In this document: positions 23,001 to 34,010 of the stretch, piece by piece
How the letters are laid out: each line of letters begins with the position of its first letter
Numbering within the stretch: position 1 is the first letter of the stretch
NCBI GenBank assembly: GCA_034440615.1
Contig: JAOTOM010004799.1
Coordinates: 282,001-346,000 of the forward strand
DNA from: Ashinkailepas kermadecensis
Taxonomy: Eukaryota; Arthropoda; Thecostraca; Neolepadidae
Direction of reading: 5' to 3'
Length of the DNA: 64,000 nucleotides
Notes under the pieces: generated by a model
The model's input: the letters and a program-made list of their open reading frames with translations, nothing else
Databases searched by the model: none
Told to the model about the DNA's origin: nothing
Position numbers and translations under genes: made by a program

Positions 23001-26000
23001 CATCGCCACAGTTCCGGCGAGCTCTCAGCGGCCGCGCCGTCTCCAGCCGCAGTATGGACCGTGAGTGGCCCCCTGCCTCCCCCGTCCTGCAGCCGTGGTG
23101 TGGACCGTGAGTGGCCCCTGCCTCCCCCGTCCTGCAGCCGTGGTGTGGACCGTGAGTGGCCCCCTGCCTCCCCCCGTCCTGCAGCCGTGGTGTGGACCGT
23201 GAGTGGCCCCCTGCCTCCCCCGTCATGCAGCCGTGGTGTGGACCGTGAGTGGCCCCCCCCCTGCCTCCCCTTGTGGACCGTGAATGGCCCTTCCCCTTCA
23301 GCCGCGTGGTGTGGACCGTGAGGGCCCGGTTAGTTGGCCCCCTGCCTCCCTCGTCCTTCAGCCGCAGTATGGACCGTGAGTGGCCCCCTGCCTCCCCCCG
23401 TCCTGCAGCCGCAGTTTGGACCGTGAGTGGCCACCTGCCTCCTTCCGTCCTTCAGCCGCGGTGTGGACCGTGAGTGGCCCTCTCCCTCCGTCTACAGCCG
23501 CAGCATGAGCCCTGTATGTCCCCTCCCCGTGTTCCACCACGTCTTCAGTCGAAGTATTGGCCTGAATCGTTCCGTCCTCGAACACCCGCCAAACACACCC
23601 TGGTGGTTATTGGTTCTACTTCACGTCTACCGTTGAGTCATGTAGCGTCGCCAATCTCTCACGCCGATTGGTCGCGGGAGAAGAGTAGCGATAGGTGGGA
23701 CTCGAACCCACAACCTTTCGATTGTGAGACGGCAACTTACCCATAGTAGACTACTCGCCCCTCCAAGCACACCGTATATTAGCAGTGTGTGCTGTGAGTC
23801 ATGATCGAAGACAGTTTCTGTTGCGTCACGTCCGCAACCGATATCTATGTGTGATGATCTGTGTCAGCCCCATCACCGGCGTGGTGAAATGGACAGTGAA
23901 ATACGCTAATCATCTGCTCCCTTGGAACCTGAGACATATGTCCATGTCAAGTGCGAGCCGTGCCACTTCAACTCGAACCGTTGCGACCTCTGGCCTGTGC
24001 TGCTGTGGCATGTATCGCTTAGGCCTGTGACTTGTTGCCCATCTGACAGCACTAAGTGGGGCCGCTCGTGACGGCCGCCACTCGGATCCCAAGCGACACA
24101 CGATGACGGCGCCACCCAAGGAGATCCCCGGTCTGGACGACCGGGAGCCGCCACAGCTCACCGACAAGCCCAAGGAGCGCTCCGTGAGTGGCGGGAGTGG
24201 CACGGGACCCGGCTGGTGGTGGGGAAGGACAGGCTGTTGGCGGGCGGCATGTCCTACGTCAGGTTTGACGTTTGACAGTTACGGAGAGGATGGGTCTGTC
24301 TCCCGGGTTATGGGGGAGGATCATGGAAAATTGTGCAAATCGGTGTAAGGGCTTCCGAGAACGACGAATTTCACTGCGAGTGATGGAATCGCTTTAATCT
24401 TCATCGTCTGCTACTGCAAACACATGAGCTTTGCCCATGGTAAATACCACATTGGAAGCATAATGCCCAGTATGGTTGCTAATGATACCTATTACTGATG
24501 AAGTATGACTTAACCCGAACCCGAATAGGGTACGTCTGGTGTGAATAAGCGCAATGCGCTCGCTGGTTATGGACTCTCGCATGTGGTATGAAGGTGCTGC
24601 ACGAGTTGAGCATGACAGGGCGAATGCTTCCTTTAACGATGCACCTTTGTATCGCAATGATTGCTTTTGACCCTGCACTGGTCATGCTTGTCATAGTGTT
24701 GCCCCTGGTCTTACCCTCCTGTCTTGTAAATATGTCTCCTTAACACAAGATCTGCTAGGGTGACCCCTGTTGACGTTTCTGTTTCAGATATTCTATTTCC
24801 GGGCATCACTTCATGCGCTTTTAAACGGAGTTCAGGATTTTTGTTAACTTTAACGGCCCCTAACTCGAAAATTGTTCGGCCGATTTCAATTTTTATTGCT
24901 TTAAGCGACGCGCCGGTCATTTCTAGTTAGGTACGCACAAAATGGCGTATATCGACTGGTAAAATCTGGAGTTATGTACGAAAAATCCGAGTGGTGGGCG
25001 GATTTCGCCCCCCCCCTCCAGTGCGCGTTTTAAAGGGGTCAGGCTAGGCTTTTTTAAGTTGGTAAATTTTGATTTGGGGGATTTTGTCATGAAAAAAGGA
25101 AATGGTTTTTCTTCAAAAGCAAGGAGGCTAGCTTAGCTTAGGTTTTCTTATTTGAAATTTTTTGATAATTTTCGAATGATATTTGTTCCAACTTAAAGAG
25201 AAAAGGCTTAAAAGAGTAGTTAGGCTAGGTTAGGGTATTTATATAGAAGAAGCCCTTCAGCCCAAATCCTAAAAATGTATCGACTGGACTTGTTGAAACT
25301 TTCCTAGCAACTTCTTCCTCTACAATTTCTTTTGGTAATCATATATAAAGACATACAAGATCGGTGCAACTATGAGCCACAAGGGCCCTTCTTGGTTGCA
25401 CTCTGAACACTGAACCAGTTGCTCACCAAATCCGTCGATCAGCCCTCCCTGGAATACCGAAAAGCAAGCCCTCTATTCTTATAATGATTGTCTATGCTGT
25501 TTTTAAAAGATGTCCAGTGTGCTGCTACTGACAATGGTTTCTGGCAGCTGGTTCCAGTGTTTTACTACCCTGTTGGTGAAGAAAGACTGTCTTAACCTTG
25601 TCCTGCTGTGATTAATTTTAATTTTTAATTGATGACCTCTAATTGCATCATTTCTGTTAAATTAAATCATTTCCCTGAGATATCCCTGTTCCTGACCATG
25701 AACAAATTTAAAGACCTCGATGAGATCTCCTCTCAGCCTTCTATATCTAAGTGAAAACATTCGATTTCTTAAATCTTTCCTCAAATGCCAGGTTGCTTAT
25801 ACCATTAACCATGTTTGTTGCCCTCTTGTACTCTCTCTAAAAGCCAACAATCTTTTTCATTACTAGGGGACCAAGCTTGGACACATTATTCCAAATGTGG
25901 CCTGACATATGCACAGTAAAGCTTCCTGATGACTTCCTCACTTTTGTATGATACATTCCTATTTATTGCCCCAAGCATGCTTGGTGCCTTCTTCCTGGCT

Positions 26001-29000
26001 TCTTTTGTCTGTTCTGATGCCCCCAATTTTGTGTTCAAAATAACACCTAAGTCCTGTTGAGTCACAGATGGTACTTGGCCACCCATCAAGTACGAAGCCT
26101 TCATATGCTGCCTACCTACATGCATGATTTTGCACTTATCAAAATTAAATTTCATTTGCCATTTTTCGAACCACTTCACAAGTTCGTCTAAGTCTTTCTG
26201 CAGCGAGACCTGCTCATTGTGTCCTGTTATTGCCCTAAAGTCCTTCAAATCATCCGCAAATTTCAAAACCTTACTGCTTAGGCCACTTTCAATGTTATTT
26301 ACAAATATTATGGACAATAGTGGCCCCAGTACTGACCCCTGGGGGACTTCACTAAGAACAATTTGCCATGATGACTTTGTACCATTTAGTATCACTCTCT
26401 GCTGCCTATCTTAAAGCCACAACTCTATCCATTTTAGGATGCTACCTGCAATACCATGAACCTGAAGCTGCATCATTAACCGTTTATGGGGTACCTTGTC
26501 AAAGGCCTTACTAAAGTCAAGATATGCTACATCATCCTCATTTCCCTGATCAAATTGTTCTGTAGCGAAATTCAAAAAGTCCAAGGGATTTGTGAGACAC
26601 GATCGCCCGTTTCTAAGCCCATGTTTAGTATCTTGAATCAATCTGTTACCTTCCAGAAAACTAACTATTATATCCTTGATAATTGATTCGAGTACCTTGC
26701 AGACTAGGGATGTGGGTCTTACTGGCCTATAGTTTTAAACTTTCCCTCTTTCTCCTTATGGGCGCCAAATGACCATGTAGTCGGCGCGCCCTTAAGCCCA
26801 AATAATCAATCAATCAACCCTCTTTCTCCTTTCTTGAAAATAGGAACTACATTTGCCATTTTCCAATCTGTTGGAATTCAATTCATTTGGAATTTTGTGA
26901 TGGGCGCTACATGACCGATGTAGTCGATGCGCCCTAAAGCCCTAATAACTAACTAACTAACTGGAATTTTGTGAGTCTGATCTACAAAATATTATACTAA
27001 GTGGGATTGCTAGTTACTTTTCAGCTTCCCGCAATACCCTAGCATAAATTTAATCAAGTCCTGCTGCCTTGTTCGGCTTTATTTTCCTGATATACTTGAA
27101 AACACCATCACTATCAATGAAATCAACATCGTTTATCCTGGGCGCTATATGACCATTGCAGTCGATACGCCCTTTAAACCCAAATAAATAACTAACTAAC
27201 ATCGTTTATCCGATCACCTGTCACTGAACTGTGGTGTACAGTTGGCAGATTAGTCATATCTTCCAATGTAAACACTGATTTAAACTGCTTGCTCACCTCC
27301 TCAACCATCTCACCATCCTCACTCAATATATTCCCATTTACTTCCAGTGGACCAATTGTGTTAGAGACCTTACTCAGCTTATACAAGCTAAATAACTTTT
27401 TCCTGTCTCCATTATAGTTCCTAGCCAAATCAAATTCTTTTGCTCGCTTTGCTGCTCTGGTTTTATGCTTCACAGCGTCTCTAGCTGTTTGATACGACCT
27501 TAGATTTACGATATTTGAAGCTTCCTTAAACACTTTATATGCATATTTCTTAGCCTTAATTGCTTTTATCAAATATTGCGTAAGCCATGCTGGCTTTCTT
27601 ACCATTCTTTTGTGCATTTGCTTTTGGGGGACATGTGTAATCTGAATTTCCCTCGAGTAAGATTTGAACTTTTCCCACATTTCACAGGCATTTAAATTGG
27701 AGAATTCTTCTTCCCATTCTGTGACGCTTAAAGCCGCTCTCATGCAGTCAAAGTCTGCCCTGTTACAATTTGGAACCTTTGCCAAATTATCCTAGATTGT
27801 GCCCTCTATCTGTGCCTTGAATCTCGCTATGTTATGGTCACTTCTTCCCAGAGTTTCTCCTACAGTTAAGTCTTGAACTAAATCACTTAAATCTGAGAAG
27901 GCAAGGCCCAAGAATGAGCCCTGCCTAGTTGGTTCCGTTACAGACTGGTGTAAGAACAGGTCCTCTTCAAGGCATTAAAGGCATATATAGGTACCATATA
28001 TGTATCAAATCACATCAGTAGGTTTGGGGTGCTCTAATATCCATATATTTTAGATGATAAACATCTGTATATTTTTGGAGATTCAACAGCTGTAGGTTTT
28101 AGACGATTAAACATTAGTGGGTTAGGGTAAGTTAGGTTATTTGTATTTATTTGTAATTTTGTATTATTATTCATATACTACCCTCCCCCCCGCACACACT
28201 TCCCCCACACTGTTCCTATTTTTTGTTGGGGAGGGAGGGATTGACATGTGTCTGCATTGTCACAAACAATTCTGGTGTTTTTGAATGTTAGTTAAATTAA
28301 TTTGATGTTAGTTTCTTAGTACTTAAGCTGAAAAGGGAGGTTAGGCTAGGTTAGGGTATTTATATAGAAGAGGCCCTTGAGCTCAAATCCTAAAAATGTA
28401 TCGACTGTACTTGTTGAAACTTCCCTATCAATTTCTTCCTCTGCAATTTCTTTGGGAAATCACATATAGGTATCATATAGATATCAAATTACATCAGTAC
28501 GTTTATACATCAGTATGTTTGTCTAAAACCTACTGATTGAGACTCAATCAGGGACTACCTGATTGAGATGTAAGCTTCAACTTGAATTTTTTATATCTTG
28601 ACAAGTTGTCATTTCTAAAATAAATGATTGTCAATTTCATTCAAACCGCATTGGAAAGCACCAGAAAAACATGTTTTGGACTCAAAACTCGCCTAAAGTG
28701 GTACATTTTACTTTACATGTGGTCATTTTACTTGCGAACCGAAAAGTAAGTATTTGCAGAGGAAATTAGTCGTCACATTGTCGTAATCATGTTCATGAAT
28801 GCTGCACTGAAGAAAAAACTACAAGACGTCATAAACGCTTTAATGCATAAAGTTGCTTGATTGTTTGCACCTGAAACGTTTCCAGTTCACAAAGAAGTGA
28901 GGATCAAATTCATTGAAATCACATCAGAAAACCCTAGAAAGGACAATTTTTCACCAAAGATTTGCCTGGGGACTTTTTTATATATTTACTGATACTGCAT

Positions 29001-32000
29001 CGTGAAGATGCTTCCCTGTTTTTGATTCACACATGAAAATTCCTGCCTTCAACCAAATTCGACAGCTCTAGGTGGAAGTCAACATTTCATGTGTCCCCAA
29101 ATGTATGTCTGAGTACCTCTATTTTACTTTTTTCTCATCGCTAACCTTTTTTATATCGGACACCTAACTGAAGATGAATTTGAGAACACTGTCCACTGAT
29201 GGTCGTCGCAATGTGCGGCACTTCTGTTCAAAGTCCCAGATCTGAACGTTGCGCCCGGCATGCAGCTGGTTGACGTAGATCTGCGTCTCAAGATATCTAC
29301 CTGCATCGGTATGTGACCACCTGCCTCCATGAACTCGATCGATCTTTGCCGAATGCCCTTTTCACTCTGTCACGAATGTGCTGTCACCTATGAGTCAGTT
29401 TATGAACTACGGACTAAGTAGCTATATACAGCCGATTGTTGTTGCAAAGCAACTGGTGATGGACACCAAAAGCGGTACACCACCACCACCACCACCACCA
29501 GCACCACCAATGCGCAGACATCAGATTGGTGTTTAATAAGGAGATCCGCCCTCTATAGAAGTGGTAGTCCGATGTTTTGACATATTCTGAAATCTTGATA
29601 ACATCAGACAGGTTGGCAGGCAAACAATCAATTTAAAAAAGGCGTATTTGAGCTTAGCAAGAGCAAAAAAAAACGCATCGAATGATGACCGGAAATGGAA
29701 TATCTGAAACAAAAAATATCAAAAGGGGTCAGCCTAACATCTACTTGACGACCAATGCTGGAAAGTGGTGACAGTTTTGCCTCTAGTTGATGACCATCGG
29801 CACGCCCACTAACAGGCCTGGGCACGACCGATCGCGGCGTAGTTCGCCAGTACGCCTCCCACTCTGGACCCATGACCAGTGGCGCCACCTGTTTTAGGGC
29901 ACCCTGGTACACTGGGCGAGTCTGTCCGGCTCGGACCTGTCCCTGACTGACAGTGAGGCGTCCTACACCCTGGAGACGCCACTGTCCCGCTCGGACGGCT
30001 GTCTGGCGGTGCGCACGGTCGGCCGAGTGGCTCGCCAGTGCTCCTCGCCGGACGGCGGCGCGGAGACCGCTGCTGACCTGCCTGTGTCGGCGGGCGAGCC
30101 GGCGGGGCGGGCCGAGCGCCGACGTAACGACCAGACGCCGCCGCTGCCGCCCAAGACGGCCAGCGGTCCGGCGGCGGTCGGCCGCCGCTCTGTGTGGCAG
30201 TCGGCGGCACAGCTGGGCCGTGCCGACCGAGACACGCCGCCGCCGCTACCGGTGAAGCAGCGCTCCAGGTCCGAGTGGTACGCCGCTGCGACGCCGCCAC
30301 TGCCGGCCAAGTACAGTCACGCGGCCCGCGGCGGCGCCGACGTGAGGTCACATGCCGGCCTGCTGGTGTCCGGGCCTCAGGCCGTCCAGGACGGGCATTT
30401 GCTTGCGACAGCGGAGCCGTATCCAAGCCAGGCGTTGTGCAAGAGTTCCGAGCTGGAAGGAGGAACTCCGCTCATGCCAGCGAAATATGCCGGCGAGTCG
30501 CGGAGAAATCCTAACCGAACACCGCCAAGTCCAGCGGAGAGTTGGGGCAAATCGCCGGTCCGGCCGGACACTGTCCCGCACCTGCCACCCAAGCACAGCA
30601 GCACCCCGTCGAAGCGGCCGGAGTCATGCTCGGTCTCCGCACGGTCGCCCGCGGCGCCGGTGTCGGCTCTGCGCACTGTCGACCGGCATCAGTACCAGAG
30701 TTCCACAGTGGCTGAGCCAGCCCAGCCACGCCGGACTCGTCGTCTGAGCTGGAGTGACGAGCTGTTCAGAGATGTCCCACCTCAACAGGATCCGCAGCTG
30801 GGCCCACTGCCGCCGGAGTCGGGTCGACTGAGCTGGAGTGAAGCGCCGCCGCCGGAGTCCGGTCGTCTCGGCTGGAGTGAAGGGCCGCCACCCGAGTCCC
30901 GCCGCCGCAGCTGGAATGACGGACGGTCTCTGGAGCCGCGCTGGTGCTCGCTAGAGACGGCCGGCCCGTCGGCGGAGACGGTGTCCGCCGGCCAGCGGCG
31001 CCGCTCGAGCAGTGTCGGCCGGCGCCGCCGCCGGCGCGGTGACGGCCTGCCGCTGTTCCTGGCCGACGCCGGCGGCGTGCTGGTGAGCGGCGGCCGGCGG
31101 CGGCGCCGGCTCAGCGCCGGCTCAGTGGGCTCCGACCTGGGCGGTGTGACGGTGGCCACGGGCCGCCGCCGGCGCAGCCTGAGTACCGGCTCGGTCGGCT
31201 CCGACCTGTGTGTGGAGGTGGCGACGGGACGACGTCGACGGCTCAGCGCAGGTTCACTCGGCTCCGACCTGTGTGTGGAGGTGGCGACGGGACGACGTCG
31301 ACGGCTCAGCGTTGGTTCACTCGGCTCCGACTTCCAGCTGGAGGTGGCTGCAGTGCGGCGGCGGCGACTCGGCGGCGGCGGGTCGGTCGGCTCCGACCTA
31401 GCCGGCGTCAGTGTGCCGACGGGCCGGCGGCGGCGGCTGAGCGGCGGCCCACTGGTGATACCCAGAACGGGAAATGTGCAGTTTGCCGCGGGTCGCCGTC
31501 GGCGGCTCAGCGGCGGCGGCTCGATCGGCTCCAAGCTCGGGGTGGAGGTCTCCACGGGCCGCCGTCGGCGGTTCAGCGGCGGCGGCTCGATCGGCTCCAA
31601 GCTCGGGGTGGAGGTCTCCACTGGGCGGCGGCGGCGGCTGAGTGGCGGCGGCTCGCTGCGGAATCTGCATGCCGCCGCCGACCGCCACCGCCAGGTAGAG
31701 TGGACCGGCACCAAGGCGTTCAGCGTCAGCACCGACCTGGATCCCCGCCGCCCAGAGCGTCGAACAGAAGGCAGCTGGAAAGGCACCAAGAATGTCCGTA
31801 TCGGAGCGAAACGTGATCGGCAAGGGTCGATAGACTCTGCTGAGGGTGGCTGGAAGGATGCAAAGTCGTTCGCCATTGAACCGTCGATTGGCTCGCGGTC
31901 GTCTGGTGGCGCCATCAGAGAAGAGAAATGGGAGGACCACCAATCTAGACGCGCACCGGGAGAAATAGTGAGGAAAGAAAAAATAAAACTCAGCCGACTG

Positions 32001-33977
32001 TGGAAGTCCAGAGAGAAAGTTGATGATAGCAATGAAACATTTTCAGACGGCCTGACTGACACCAGACAACCAAAAGGCTTCGGCAGAAAGCCGGTAGATG
32101 TGGCACCAAATACAGGAAAAAGACCATCAGACGTTAACTTCAATAACATGGTGGACCCGGTCTTCGCCTACAAGGCGGATATGCCGCGAAAAACATTCGG
32201 CAGTCGCATCAAGAGCAAGATGTTCAACCTGGGGAAGATGTTTGGCGAGGTCATTGTCGGCGAAGACACGACCGCCGTGGAGATGCGTGGCGATTCCTCG
32301 GAGGGCGGAAGCCTGCTGGTGACCGAAACGCGCTGTTCGGACGTGCGGTGCCGCCAGCATGAGGCTGCCGATTGTCGGAGGTCGGAGACGGAGCCGGCAG
32401 ACAGCGAAGACAGCCACCCAACGCCGGTGTACCAGAACTCGGCCGTGCTGGCCGTGTCCGAGCTTCCCCAGACGGCTCTGCTGAGGCGGCCGGAGAGTGG
32501 CGCAGATCGGGACCAGTCTGGCGGCGGCCGTGACAGTCCGTCGGTGGCGCCGACGCTCGACGGTACCGTGTACCCGGCCAGCAGCCCAGCAGTCAGCCAC
32601 GCCCATCGGCTAGGCAGCAGCGGGCCAATGTTCGGCGCGGAGAACGCCAAGTCCGACAGCAATGACTTCGAGTCGCGGGAGACTGACTCTCTCAGTTCGA
32701 GTCTGGACAACACTGCCTTCAGGCCGGATCGGCACAGGAACTGGCTCGGTCGGATGCGCACCGTGAAGAGCGAAAACGAGGCTTTTGACGGAAGTAGCGA
32801 GTCTCATATCGGACCGGCCGCACCTCTCCCGTCTGAGGAGCCACCTCACATGTCTGCCATCGGTATCGGGGGCGCCGAGACCAGTCGGAAGCCGTTCTGG
32901 AAGAGTCCCCGGTTCCTGCGAAAGAAGTGGCGATCGGATGGCGGCGCGCTGGCGACAGGCTCCGGTCTGGACGAGACTGTCGAGACGCTGCCTGTGGAGC
33001 TGCGAGACCGCACTGCCTCACAGCACTACTCGGAGGAGAATCCGTACAGCAGCGTTCTGGCGAGCCGACACCGACTGCGGCTGGTAGAACAGCGGGAGTA
33101 CAGCCGTCGCAGTCGAGGCTTCCCGTCGCTGCTGGCCGGTGTGGAGCGAGACTCGAACCGCCAGAGTCGGCCGTCACCGCTGCCGTCGCCGCCGTCCAAC
33201 TCCCCGCTGCAGACGACCGGTCTGCCACTGCCCTCTCCGCCGCCGCCCGCCGACGCCACCGTTCTGCGCAACCCGTGGGCACGTGAACGTGACGACCCGG
33301 GCTTCTACTACGGCGGACACTACCAGCAGCCCAGCGAGCACACGTACTACTACCCGACACTGCGACGCCGGTCGGCTTCTCCACCTCCTCCTCCACCTCC
33401 TCCTCCTCCTCCGCCGCCGCCGCGGCCGGTATCTGTGACGTCACGCGGCTCTGAGTCGTCGTACGTGGTGCCGCCGCCGCTGCCAAGCTCGCCGCCGCCC
33501 CAATGTGGCGCCTCGGACATCATCAGTATCGGCATGTTGGAGGTGGGGTCGACCGCTCCGTCAGAGTGCGTGCTGCTGCGTCGGGCCGAGCCGGTTCAGC
33601 TCCGAGCCGACGGGTCAGACGGCGCCGAGAGAGGGTCGGAGGCGCCGAGTTCCGCTCCTCTGCCGCGGCTGCCGGCCAGGGGCGGAGAGGGCACCAGGCG
33701 GTACAGCGATATTCACAGGATTGACCGCCGTGACCCACGCGCTACCAATGAACTGTGCCGGTCTGGTCACGTCAATAACGATGACCACTCCGGACCGGAC
33801 CACGCACACCACAACCATTGCTCGGACGAGTCTGGTAACGTCAGTAACCATGCCCACTCCGGACCTAACCAAGCACATCACAACCATCACTCGGACGATC
33901 AAAGTCCACCAGAGAAACATGACCCCGAGCAAACGAGTCGGTACTACCTAAATCACTCGGGCAGTTGTGGTCCGGTT

Positions 33978-34010
<33 letters not shown>

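Larger units (their letters stand above)
25350..27965 (-). pseudogene. Dead CR1/jockey-like LINE: endonuclease end and reverse transcriptase
   Basis: On the minus strand, about 27,960-27,780 has [11 protein letters not shown] (C-terminal SDH motif of the AP-endonuclease) and an in-frame stop. A linker frame runs 27,785-27,192. The RT follows at 26,700-25,886 with [39 protein letters not shown] and the catalytic FADDLK box. Stops, frameshifts and three roughly 60-bp insertions break it. The 3' end is near 25,350. It is clearly inactive. Confidence 0.9.

Noticed and set aside
25350..27965. Intact LINE protein
   Set aside because: In-frame stops, frameshifts and three inserted mini-elements show it is dead.
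30782..32149. 455-codon minus-strand frame opposite exon 7
   Set aside because: Shadow of the GC3-biased, RRRRLS-rich coding strand; the plus strand fits coracle phase and flanks.
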